A stretch of 64,000 nt of DNA, taken from GCA-2746795 sp963747345. Lineage in GTDB: Bacteria > Chloroflexota > Anaerolineae > Promineifilales > Promineifilaceae. Positions within the stretch are counted from its first letter, which is position 1, and the number at the start of each line of letters is the position of its first letter. The translations under genes were made by a program, and so were the position numbers. Under the pieces are notes generated by a model. That model did no database searches. It had not been told where the DNA came from and saw nothing but the letters and a program-made list of their open reading frames with translations. Shown here piece by piece: positions 7,727 to 16,616 of this stretch. Location of the stretch: the NCBI GenBank assembly GCA_963747345.1, contig CAVVFA010000001.1:434001-498000 (forward strand). Direction: 5' to 3'.

Positions 7727-8626
7727 ATGAGTGATAATGGACAGAGCGAAGTGGGCAGCTTCAAAGTGAAAGCAGGGTTGGCCCAAATGTTAAAAGGTGG
7801 CGTGATTATGGATGTGGTTACGCCAGAGCAAGCAGTTATTGCGGAAGAAGCTGGCGCATGTGCGGTGATGGCGTTAGAACGTGTCCCCGCCGACATTCGG
7901 GTGCAGGGCGGCGTGGCGCGTATGTCTGACCCTGGCATGATCCGCGAGATTATCCAGTCTGTTACGATTCCGGTGATGGCGAAGGCGCGTATCGGCCATT
8001 TTGTGGAAGCGCAAATTTTGGAAGCGATTGGCGTTGATTACATCGACGAAAGCGAAGTGTTGACTCCGGCTGACGAGGAATATCATATCAACAAACACCC
8101 CTTCAAAGTGCCGTTTGTATGTGGCTGCCGTAATTTGGGCGAGGCATTGCGCCGCATTGGTGAAGGCGCGGCCATGATTCGCACCAAAGGCGAGGCTGGT
8201 ACGGGCGACGTGGTGGAAGCGGTGCGCCATGCGCGTACTGTGTTGGGCGAAATTCGCCGCTTACAGCTTATGCCAGACGAGGAATTGATGACCTTTGCCA
8301 AGAATATTGGTGCACCGTATGCGCTGGTCAAAGAAACCAAAGAATTGGGTCGTTTGCCCGTGGTGAACTTTGCGGCTGGTGGCATTGCCACCCCGGCTGA
8401 TGCGGCGTTGATGATGCAAATTGGTGTCGATGGCGTGTTTGTGGGTTCCGGCATTTTCAAGAGCCATGATCCGGCACCTCGTGCCAGAGCCATCGTAGAA
8501 GCGACTACCCATTTCAGAAATGCTGAAATTCTGGCGAAAGTCAGTGAAAATCTGGGTGAACCGATGGTAGGTATCAATGTCAGCAGTTTGCCGAAGTCTG
8601 AGCAGTTGGCAACACGCGGCTGGTAA
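7727..8626 (+). CDS. pdxS: Pyridoxal 5'-phosphate synthase, lyase subunit PdxS
   Basis: Makes PLP directly from ribose-5-phosphate, glyceraldehyde-3-phosphate and ammonia (DXP-independent route), working as a dodecamer with PdxT. The 299 aa match the family. The translation begins MSDNGQSEVGSFKVKAGLAQ. Conserved stretches include KGGVIMDVVTPEQA, GACAVMALERVPADIR, MAKARIGHFVEAQ, YIDESEVLTPADE, RTKGEAGTGDVVEAVRH and NFAAGGIATPADAALM. The Lys residues of MAKAR and IRTKGEAG are the catalytic pair. AAGGAG ribosome site upstream. It is followed by a perfect hairpin and pdxT. A MocR/PdxR-type regulator lies 2 kb downstream. Confidence 0.98.
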   Translation: MSDNGQSEVGSFKVKAGLAQMLKGGVIMDVVTPEQAVIAEEAGACAVMALERVPADIRVQGGVARMSDPGMIREIIQSVTIPVMAKARIGHFVEAQILEAIGVDYIDESEVLTPADEEYHINKHPFKVPFVCGCRNLGEALRRIGEGAAMIRTKGEAGTGDVVEAVRHARTVLGEIRRLQLMPDEELMTFAKNIGAPYALVKETKELGRLPVVNFAAGGIATPADAALMMQIGVDGVFVGSGIFKSHDPAPRARAIVEATTHFRNAEILAKVSENLGEPMVGINVSSLPKSEQLATRGW

Positions 8627-8640
8627 GAAGCGAGAGGATA

Positions 8641-8679
8641 GAGCAAGAGCGAGAGGTAATTATCCTCTCGCTCTTGCTC
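8641..8679. repeat. Perfect 16-bp hairpin between pdxS and pdxT
   Basis: GAGCAAGAGCGAGAGG / CCTCTCGCTCTTGCTC with a 7-nt AT loop, ending 20 nt before the pdxT start. There is no T run, so it is more likely an mRNA-stability or translation-control hairpin, or another intergenic repeat, than a terminator. Confidence 0.75.
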
Positions 8680-8698
8680 TTGCTTATGGAGTATTTGA

Positions 8699-9286
8699 AT
8701 GAAGATTGGGGTATTGGCATTGCAAGGGGCGTTTGCGGAGCATGTAAAGATGCTGGAAGGCTTGGGGGTAACGGCCGTTGAAGTTCGTCTCCCAGAGCAA
8801 TTAACAGACCTGGATGGCCTGATTATTCCTGGCGGCGAATCGACGACGATTGGCAAGCTGGCACGTATGTATAACTTTATGGAGCCACTGCGAGCGTTTG
8901 CCGCAGAAAAGGCGATGTGGGGCACTTGTGCGGGTATGATTTTTATGGCGAAGGAGATTGAAGCGACGACTTCGGGTAAGGATCAGCCGCTGCTGGCGGT
9001 GATGGATATTGAGGTGGCGCGTAATGCGTTTGGCCGTCAGGTGGATAGTTTTGAAGCGAATTTAGAGGTGGCGGTATTTGAAAATGGGGATGGCGGTGCT
9101 TTTCCGGCAGTGTTTATTCGGGCGCCGCAGTTATTGGCGGTAAAAGCGGATGCGAAGGTGATTGCGCAGTTGGCTGACGGAACGGCCGTTGCCGCCCAGC
9201 AAGGCAAATGGCTGGTTACAGCCTTCCACCCAGAACTGACAAACGACAATCGGTTTCATCGGTACTTCTTGAAATTAGCAGGGTAA
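8699..9286 (+). CDS. pdxT: Pyridoxal 5'-phosphate synthase, glutaminase subunit PdxT
   Basis: Class I glutamine amidotransferase that feeds ammonia to PdxS. 195 aa, full length. The N-terminus is MKIGVLALQGAFAEH. The oxyanion region is IIPGGESTTIGKL, the catalytic Cys is in MWGTCAGMIFMA, and the His-Glu pair is in TAFHPELTND. Also seen are NAFGRQVDSFE and VFIRAPQ, typical of PdxT. Two AACGGCCGTT decamers lie inside the gene (8770, 9181). It is read with pdxS and converges with the kinase gene that ends 7 nt away. Confidence 0.97.
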   Translation: MKIGVLALQGAFAEHVKMLEGLGVTAVEVRLPEQLTDLDGLIIPGGESTTIGKLARMYNFMEPLRAFAAEKAMWGTCAGMIFMAKEIEATTSGKDQPLLAVMDIEVARNAFGRQVDSFEANLEVAVFENGDGGAFPAVFIRAPQLLAVKADAKVIAQLADGTAVAAQQGKWLVTAFHPELTNDNRFHRYFLKLAG

Positions 9287-9293
9287 TAGCGCG

Positions 9294-10443
9294 TTACCGA
9301 ATCAATCGGGGGAGGAGAACCACAAACGTTGCGCCGCCAAGAGGATTGTTTTCTACCCATAAACGGCCGTTATGCTGTTCCACAATGCGCTTAGAAATAA
9401 AGAGACCCAGCCCCGTGCCGGAGCCACTCGGTTTTGTCGTGAAAAACGGCTCGAAAATTTGCCCAATCGATCTCTGGATCAATGCCCACACCGCTGTCGC
9501 TGACGGAGACTGCGTAATAATCTGAGGTAGCCAATTCGCCAGGATAGTCTTCCAGATTAGAACCGGGCAGCATAGAGCCAGATGAAATCGCCCACGTCTT
9601 GACAAAAATGGTGCCACCGGTTGACTTCATGGCATCCCGCGCATTGGTGAGTAAATTGATGAGCACCTGAGTCATACGATTGTGGTCACACACAACTGTT
9701 TTTAAATCAGCGGCTAAGGCTGTCTTAATATCGACACTAAACTGACCCTCAAACTGCTGCTTTACCAGCGTCAATGAATCCTCGACGATTTTATTCCAGT
9801 TTGTGACCGCCAGTTGCATCGCCCCATCCAGCGAATAGTTCCGCAGCACTTCCACAATACGCACACAACGCCAGGCACTTTGCTCGACCATGGCGACATA
9901 ATGCTGCAACCGTTCCAGGCTCAGGGCATTATCGTCAATATCATATTGCAGGTTGGCGCAAGAAGAGGTGATGATGCTGATGGGATTGTTTAGTTCGTGG
10001 GCGATGCTGGCGGTGAGCGTACCCATACCCGCCAGTCGCTGCGTATGGGTGAGGGAATCGTTGAAGCGCTCGACTGCCCCCAAGTCGGTGATGGAAATGA
10101 GTTTGTGGCCTTTGGTTTCTGAGGCGATGGGGGTGATGGTGAGGGCGACGGGAATAGAACGGCCGTTACTGTGTTTGAGCAGTGTTTCCCGATAAATCTC
10201 TGTTTCGATGGGGAGCATAAGCGGGAGTAAATTTTCCGGCCAGAACGTTTGATACGGCATCCCAATCATGCTGTCAATATCAAGACCCAGGAGCGAGGCA
10301 GCGGTCTGATTCGCGGAAGTTACCAGCCCATTTCGGTCGATGACAATCATGCCCGATGACATGTTTTGTAATAAATGGGCAAAAAACTGAGCGGAGACTT
10401 CAGCCTTCTCTTCCACGATTGAGTTCATCATCATGCGGCTCAT
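9294..10443 (-). CDS. PAS-domain sensor histidine kinase, soluble (one frameshift)
   Basis: Cytoplasmic kinase without membrane helices. A PAS domain covers about 20-130 (FFAHLLQNMSSGMIVIDRNG). The H-box is ASIAHELNNPISIITSS, the NtrB-like form with NNP. The N-box is VLINLLTNARDAM, and DSGVGIDPEI precedes a frame break near 9472. The second frame resumes at GQIFEPFFTTKPSGSGTGLGL and finishes WVENNPLGGATFVVLLPRL. One base appears to be lost at the junction. The H-box and ATP-lid types suggest an NtrB/phosphorelay-class kinase. Start is the ATG at 10443 after AGAGGAA. No cognate regulator is adjacent. Confidence 0.87.
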
Positions 10444-10711
10444 TTCCTCTTGGGCCTTCCCAAAATTTAGTTATCCAAAGAATACTTGCTATTGGAATGA
10501 CTTGACAGCGCTATTATTTGGATTTTTTGCTTTTCAAGAAAGCTTTACCATGTGTACGACATGATGTTCAGGAGGCTGCTTGACAGCATAAAATTAAACA
10601 TCATCAATTTTATTCGGAGATTGATAGTAGCATACGCTACCGTGGCGTTTGCGTCCGTATGAGAGCCGTAAAATCAACGTGAAGGGCGCGTGAAGGGAAG
10701 GGGGGTGGTTG
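10444..10711. other. Gene-free stretch upstream of the PAS kinase
   Basis: About 270 nt with no supported gene. It holds a small palindrome GTAGC-atac-GCTAC (10627-10640) and AT-rich promoter-like sequence for the minus-strand kinase. No clear -35/-10 pair could be assigned. Confidence 0.4.
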
Positions 10712-10765
10712 GGCAATCGGCAAGAAGTTTTCAGAATTAAATCGCGTGAAATCTTGCCGATTGCC
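10712..10765. repeat. Long hairpin at the 3' end of the MocR gene
   Basis: GGCAATCGGCAAGA (10712-10725) pairs perfectly with TCTTGCCGATTGCC (10752-10765), across 26 nt that include a partial second stem. The right arm abuts the stop codon of the minus-strand MocR gene, so it may end that transcript. It has the same architecture as other intergenic repeats here. Confidence 0.7.
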
Positions 10766-12192
10766 TAAGCGCGGATGACAGTGGCGAGGCGGCGTATGCC
10801 TTCTTGAATTTCTGCTTCGCTGAGGCCGCTAAATCCGAGCAGAAGCGAGGGGGGAGCGGGCTGTTGCAGGTGATAGGGTGCGCCGGGGTAGATGCCTACG
10901 TCTTGGGCTGCGGCTTGTTGGATAACGGCCGTTTCGTCACAATGAGCATCCAAATACAACATCATATGCAGCCCGGCCGCCACTTCAGCATAACGAAGCT
11001 GTCCAGGCAGAAACTGCTCTAAAGCCGTCACCAGCGCTTGCCGTCGCTGGCCGTATATTTGCCGCAGTTGGCTCAGATGGCGTTCAAAGTACCCTTCGGT
11101 GATGAAATCGGCGATGGCGGCTTGGGTGAGCGTGGGGGAGCCTCGGTCGATGAGTGCTTTGGCTTGCACAAATGGCTCCACGAGAACGGGCGGCAGTACC
11201 ACATAAGCCAGTCGGAGTGCCGGAAACAGCACTTTGGAAAATGTACCCAGATAGACGACGCGGCCATCGTTGTCGAGTCCTTGTAACGCGGATTGGGAAC
11301 GGCCGTTATACCGCAAATCCCCATCGTAATCATCCTCAATAATCAGGCCGTCTCGCTGCTGCGCCCATTGCAGCAAGCGCAGACGGCGGGACAGCGACAT
11401 CGTGCCGCCGCGTGGAAACTGGTGGGTGGGGGTGACAAACGCTAATCGCGCGGTGTTGTCGGGTGGGATATTTTCGACAGGAAAGCCATCATCGTCTACG
11501 GGCAGGGCGGTTAACTGAGCGCCGTAAGCGCGGAACAGGTTGAAGGCCACGACAAAGCCTGGGGTTTCCACCAGCACTTCGTCGCCCGGTTTGAGCAGCA
11601 GCCGCGCTAAAATGTCTAGCACCTGCTGCGCCCCGCTGACGATGACCACTTGTTCTGGTGTGCAGTTGATGCCGCGATACTGTGCCAAATAATCGGCCAA
11701 CGCCTGGCGCAGGGGGAAATAGCCAGCAACGGAGCCATAACGGGAGAGCATGGCGTCGTCGGTGCTGAGATAGCGAGCCAGCAGCCGCCGCCACACGTCG
11801 TAGGGGAAGATTTGGGCGAAGGAACGCCCAATGCCAAAGTCGATGGCTGGTCTGGAGCCAGTTGGGGAATCGTCTGGCGCGGCGGTGAGAACGCGGTTGC
11901 CCCAGTCTGAGAGGGTGGGGGTAAACGGCCGTTTTTCCCACAACAAGGGCAGCGCTTCAGCCACAAACACACCGGCTCCCGGTCGGCCAACCAGGTAGCC
12001 TTCTGCCTGTAATTGGTCGTAGGCTTGGGTGACGGTTATCCGCGCTACACCCAGGTCGCTGGCTAACTGGCGGCTGGAGGGCAGTTGGGTGCCGGAGGGC
12101 AGGTCACCAGATAGCACCTGTGTTTGAATCTGCTGAATGATTTGGCGATAGAGGGGTAAACGGCCGTTACGATCTACTGTTAGGTTTAGCAT
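10765..12192 (-). CDS. MocR-type GntR/aminotransferase-fold regulator (PdxR-like)
   Basis: 475 aa. The N-terminal GntR winged helix (about 10-75) reads LYRQIIQQIQTQVLSGDLPSG to LASDLGVARITVTQAYDQL. The C-terminal fold-type I aminotransferase domain includes QQVLDILARLLLKPGDEVLVE, EDDYDGDLRYNG and the PLP-binding Lys in VVYLGTFSKVLFPALRL. MocR proteins sense PLP or amino-substrates, and the PdxR branch activates pdxST. Lying 1.5 kb from pdxT, this is a reasonable candidate regulator of the B6 operon, though direct control is inference. Four AACGGCCGTT decamers lie inside. The start is the ATG at 12192. Confidence 0.92.
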   Translation of the reverse strand: MLNLTVDRNGRLPLYRQIIQQIQTQVLSGDLPSGTQLPSSRQLASDLGVARITVTQAYDQLQAEGYLVGRPGAGVFVAEALPLLWEKRPFTPTLSDWGNRVLTAAPDDSPTGSRPAIDFGIGRSFAQIFPYDVWRRLLARYLSTDDAMLSRYGSVAGYFPLRQALADYLAQYRGINCTPEQVVIVSGAQQVLDILARLLLKPGDEVLVETPGFVVAFNLFRAYGAQLTALPVDDDGFPVENIPPDNTARLAFVTPTHQFPRGGTMSLSRRLRLLQWAQQRDGLIIEDDYDGDLRYNGRSQSALQGLDNDGRVVYLGTFSKVLFPALRLAYVVLPPVLVEPFVQAKALIDRGSPTLTQAAIADFITEGYFERHLSQLRQIYGQRRQALVTALEQFLPGQLRYAEVAAGLHMMLYLDAHCDETAVIQQAAAQDVGIYPGAPYHLQQPAPPSLLLGFSGLSEAEIQEGIRRLATVIRA

Positions 12193-12203
12193 GGGCTGGT
12201 TTT

Positions 12204-12284
12204 TTTCCTCCCCTCAATCCCCTCCCAAAGGGAGGGGAAGCCAGGCTCCCTCTCCCTTTGGGAGAGGGCTGGGGAGAGGGAGCT
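12204..12284. repeat. GC-rich intergenic palindromes
   Basis: Two self-complementary blocks, CCCCTCCCAAAGGGAGGGG (near 12219-12237) and CCCTCTCCCTTTGGGAGAGGG (near 12248-12268), then a further GGGGAGAGGGAG. They fill the gap between the S8 protease and MocR genes. Confidence 0.75.
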
Positions 12285-12289
12285 CTCCG

Positions 12290-15200
12290 TTATTTAAATA
12301 TAACGGGGAAATATTGTTGCTGACAGGTGACGTCCAGGGCCATGTCGATAGAGATTGACTGACTGCCTGGGTTTTGCACCAGATAGGTTAAGTTACTGGT
12401 AAGCATCCGGTTACACGCGCCCACTTCTACGACGGCTTGGTATTGCATAACGGCCGTTTCCGTTCCCAACAGCGGCAGCACGCCTTCCCAACGCAGGTAC
12501 TCGTCTGTTTGGGTGAGTGTGCCAGGGGGGGCGGTCACGTTTGTCACGGTTAGGCCAGCGGGAATGGTTTCGGTCAGCACATAGCTCATGTCTAATGGCG
12601 TCACGTTGGGTTGAATGGTGAGGGTGGTGGTGAGTTGTGAGGCGAGGGTAACGGCCGTTGGTGTGATGGTTTTGCTCACATCATCTTCATGGCGCACGAT
12701 TGTCACCGGAATAAAGCCGAGGTCGTTAGGTGTGGCAGGTTTTGTGCCGATGTCTAGTCCGCCGAACCACCGTTCACCTGATTCCAGGGCTGGCTCTTGC
12801 CAGAAATAGCGCAGGGCAAACGGCTCGGTTACGGCTTGTCCGAGCGGCCCTGTGACCCAGTTGTTTGTGGCGGGATTGTTGGGGATAACGGCCGTTACCA
12901 ATTCCAACTCATCCAGGGGCAGTCCTGAGCCGGAGGTGTTCCACAAGACGATTTCATACGCGCCTTCATCCGGTTCCACGACATAGCATCGTTTTGCCCA
13001 GCCGTCTGCTTGAGCAGTACAGGCGGTTCCCCGTGCATCCCCGCTCTTTTGGCTGTATAGCTGCACACCGTAGGCGGTGGATGACACGATCTCTGCTGCT
13101 AACAGCTTGCTGTTGGCGGGAACTGGAATTGTCAGGGTGACAGCTTCGGTTTCCGCAATGTGGGTTTGGGTGAAGGTGCCTTTGACCATCTGCACGGCGG
13201 TCGCTGTCAATTCGGTGATGTTGGGGGCGAATAAGTTGCTTTGCAGGTGTGACCCTGCATCTTGGCGCGTATGGATTTCGATGTTTTCGATGAGGTTGCT
13301 CTCCACGCGCTTGAGGGTGACGGGCAAGTGGGCATCGACTGCTTTATGGGTATTCTCGGAAAGTTGTAATGTGCCAAAATCCCAGGTGTCGAGGGGCAGG
13401 CTGTCGGCAACGGCCGTTACCGTAATGATCTGCGTGGCTCCCGGCTGTAAGGTGAAATGGGCGGGCTGGACGGAGAGAACGGCCGTTATCGGCTGTGTTA
13501 TGTCAATAGTCCAACTGGTGGGCGTGTCCAGCGTGCTGCGTAGTTCGCGTGTCCAGGTGCAGGTGGTGGCGCAATTGGCGTCGGTGAGCGAGGCCAGGTT
13601 GAGCTGACTGGAATCTTGCCCCAATACGGGGTCGGCTGCCCGAAACCTGTTGGCTGTTTCATTCAATACGAAGCCGACGCGGGAAACGGCCGTTAAGTCA
13701 ATCCGGCCTGAACCACTGCCAAAAACGTCTGTTGGTGTGTTGTTGTGATCAATGATGGCAGAAACGGCCGTCATCATCAACGCCGATTCAATTTCGGCCG
13801 GTGTCCAGTCAGGATGCAGCACTTTGAGCAGCGCCGCCGACCCGGCAACATGGGGCGAGGCTTGGGAGGTGCCACGGAAGAATGAAAGTTCAGGGGGGAT
13901 GGAGGTGGCTGTGGTTTCTCCGGCTGCCCAAATTAAAGTACCAGGCGCACTGACATTCGGCTTGAGTACATCTGGCACAAAAGGAGTGGGGCCGCGAGAA
14001 CTGTGTAATAAAGGATGTCGGCATAGCTGGCATCGTGTTGGCGCACCGTTCCTTGAATTTCGGCGATGTGATTGCTGCCAGAGGCTAACCAGTTATTTAG
14101 CGCGGTCGCATCGGTGAGACCGATGTTGATGCCGGGGATGTTAAACCGTTCAATGCCAAACGCGGATACTAAATTTAGCCCATTGTCGATCACGATTCCG
14201 CCCGCACCACCCGCGACCACATAAGCGGTTTTGTTGAGACGACTCACGCCGCTATACCGGCAAAAGACGATTTCACCATGCGTCCAGGTGCCAGCGGGAA
14301 AGTTGGTTTGGCAGGTGCCGTTATCGAGGACGCCGTTGGTGTTGGTGAACTGTGCTGCCGAGACGATGGGAGCGGGGCCGTGCCCGCCGGTGATGCTGGA
14401 GCCGGTGATGGGAGCCAGGCTGGTGAGACCGCCGCTGATGGGTAATAGGGTATTGTCGAAACGGCCGTTACCCGTCACATTGCCCGCTGATGTCATCCAG
14501 GGTGAATTGCCAGGCGCTAAGATGGTACCCGCAGCAGACCCAGTATTCCCAACGGCGGTAGCCACAAAAATCCCAGCTTCCCGCGCTGACAAAAACGCCA
14601 AAGACAACGGATCAGTCCAGGGATTAGAGGCGGATCCGCCGATAGAAAAATTAAGCACATCCACGCCATCGAGAATGGCTTGCTCAATAGCGGCGATAGA
14701 AAGTTCATCGGGACAACTTACCACAGGTTGGCACACATCATAGGCGATGATAGTGGCGTGCGGCGCGATGCCAGACAAAGTGGGGGTGAGCACAATGGTT
14801 GGTGCGACGTATGTCACGGTGATGACATTGCCGGCGGCAATGCCGGCCACGTTGCTGCCATGCCCGCCCACCCAATCATCTTCAGGGTTGTCGCCTACTT
14901 GGGGCCAACTGTATGCCCCGATTAATTTGTCGTTGCAAATGGTGATTTCTGGCTGGGTGGCACATTTTCCCAGGTAATTGCCAGTGCCATTGGGGTTGGT
15001 ATGCACATAGCCATCGCCGCCTACTGCGGCAAAAGAGGGGTGATCCAGGTTGATGCCGGTGTCGATGATGCCGATGATGATGCCTTCGCCCTGGGTTCCC
15101 GCGATGCCCCCGGTCTGGCTGCCATCCCATAAGCTGTGTGCGCCAATCCAGCTTGGACTAGAATCGGTGAGTGGCTGGCGTGCCTGGCTGGGTACGACGG

Positions 15201-15603
15201 CGCGAATGGCTGGCTGCTGCGCGAGCGTGGCGGCTTCTGCTTCTGTTAGTTCGACGGCCATGCCGTTGATGGCGTGGGTATAGTGATGGGGAATGGATAA
15301 CGGCCGTTCTACCATCTGTGTCATCTCCTTAATTACCAATACTTGTTGGGCTTGCACGGTGCGCTGCGCCCTTTGCGCTGACAGGCTCATCACAGGGTTC
15401 GCCGTATCTGCCATCTGTTGCACGACAGTCTGGCCTTCTAACATGACAATATACATGTGGGTATTAGCCGGACTCTCTCCTGTTTGCGGTTGTTGGGCGG
15501 ATGTGATGTAGTAATTCATCGACAAACCTGCTGCCAAAACAATCAACAGGAGTAAAAAAAGATATAATGGTCGGGGGAAACGGCCGTTTTGTGCCATCGT
15601 CAT
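12290..15603 (-). CDS. Secreted subtilisin-like S8 serine protease (one frameshift)
   Basis: About 1100 aa. A signal/anchor helix (PLYLFLLLLIVLAAGLSM) is followed by an inhibitor I9-like propeptide ending near 150. In the catalytic domain the Asp is in GIIDTGINLDHPS (near 181), the His in GGHGSNVAG (near 247) and the Ser in RGTSQASPHVAGSAALL (near 584). A PA-like insert lies between His and Ser. The frame breaks near 13985 between the PA region and SSRGPTPFVPDVLKPNVSAPG, consistent with one lost or gained base. The C-terminal ~450 residues are beta-rich, with a DUF11-like repeat (TETIPAGLTVTNVTAPPGTL), and end in YFPVIFK, like the short C-terminal hydrophobic tails I recall from Chloroflexota exoproteins. 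Ten AACGGCCGTT decamers occur in the gene. Confidence 0.9.
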
Positions 15604-15736
15604 AGCGTCAACCTCTGTGGGATTGGGTATCTCGTGTTAAAATTACGATCATTCCTTGAAATCTCATGTTCTCAGACTGTACAAAAAGTCAGGCTCCTTT
15701 ACAATTAGAGAGCAGCGAAAAGAGTGGAATCTTTAA

Positions 15737-15858
15737 TAGAGTTGTCCCTAAATAAAATTTCATGCCTGTCATTCCCGCGTAGGCGGGAATCCATTGCTCT
15801 AATGAATCTGAATACCCGCATTCACAAGTATGACAATTATTAATTGGGAACAACTCTA
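15737..15858. mobile_element. MITE-like element, 122 bp
   Basis: Terminal inverted repeats TAGAGTTGTCCCTAAAT (15737-15753) and ATTGGGAACAACTCTA (15843-15858) enclose about 90 bp. Inside is the palindrome ATTCCCGCGTAGGCGGGAAT (15771-15790), a small repeat known from many bacterial genomes. The ends begin with TA, as in elements mobilised by IS630/Tc1-type transposases. No coding capacity. It sits between the S8 protease and the TetR gene. Confidence 0.65.
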
Positions 15859-15912
15859 ATACAAACTACATTATTCTAAACTATGGTGAATATGTCTAGC
15901 CGTAATGGTTTA

Positions 15913-15940
15913 TTGACATGTGCCTGCACCACACTATATG
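15913..15940 (+). promoter_or_regulatory. Possible promoter of the TetR-kinase pair
   Basis: TTGACA (15913-15918), 16-nt spacer, TATATG (15935-15940), 32 nt before the TetR start. Confidence 0.45.
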
Positions 15941-15971
15941 CTCTCTTATAAATAACGGAAAGTAAACTTTT

Positions 15972-16589
15972 ATGCCCTATCAAAGCAGTGACAAAACGCG
16001 CCAAAAGAAAGATGCAAAACGAGCCGCTATGATGCAAGCGTCTGTGCGGGTTTTTGCTGAAAAAGGATACCATGCCGCCACGATACGGGACATAGTACAA
16101 GAAGCGGATGTGGCCGTCGGGACTTTCTACTTTTATTTTCCAGACAAAGAAACATTATTTGTTCATTTATACGAGGAAACAGCCCAATTTTTATTGCAAG
16201 CCATTCGACAAGGGGTTCAATCGCGTTCAACGCTTCCTCATCAGATTTCAGCTGGTTTACAAGCGTATATTAATATCGCAATTTATGAGCCCGCTATTGT
16301 GCAGTTGTTATTGGTTGGTGGCGTGGGGGCTGTACCAAGCCTGGCGACAAAACGGGCCGAGTTCCGAGAGAGTTCGATCAATGTGTGGCAACGGCCGTTA
16401 GATAATGCCCTCGATAGCACCCTTATTGTGCCGCAAAACACACGGCGTGTGGCTGAAGCACTGACCGGTGCATTTGATGAGGTTATCCTAAACCTGCTCA
16501 CTAACCCAGAGCCTGAATTAGAAGCCGGTGCGGCTTTGCAAGATTTAATCGACTTTACCTTAAGAGCAGTCGCTTATACGGGAAGTTAA
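15972..16589 (+). CDS. TetR/AcrR family transcriptional regulator
   Basis: 205 aa. N-terminal helix-turn-helix: ASVRVFAEKGYHAATIRDIV then ADVAVGTFYFYFPDKETLF, the usual TetR recognition helix. The C-terminal ligand domain (about 75-205) is not assignable to an effector class; its form (LQAYINIAIYEPAIVQLLLVG) resembles YcdC/FadR-like TetRs. It is read 27 nt ahead of the giant multi-GAF kinase on the same strand and may regulate it or share its transcript. One AACGGCCGTT decamer at 16390 reads Q-R-P-L. Confidence 0.9.
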   Translation: MPYQSSDKTRQKKDAKRAAMMQASVRVFAEKGYHAATIRDIVQEADVAVGTFYFYFPDKETLFVHLYEETAQFLLQAIRQGVQSRSTLPHQISAGLQAYINIAIYEPAIVQLLLVGGVGAVPSLATKRAEFRESSINVWQRPLDNALDSTLIVPQNTRRVAEALTGAFDEVILNLLTNPEPELEAGAALQDLIDFTLRAVAYTGS

Positions 16590-16616
16590 GAAAAGAGTCA
16601 GTTGTGGTAATCATAA

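Noticed and set aside
15771..15790. Rho-independent terminator at ATTCCCGCG...CGGGAAT
   Set aside because: No T run follows, and the palindrome is the core of a dispersed repeat inside a TIR element.
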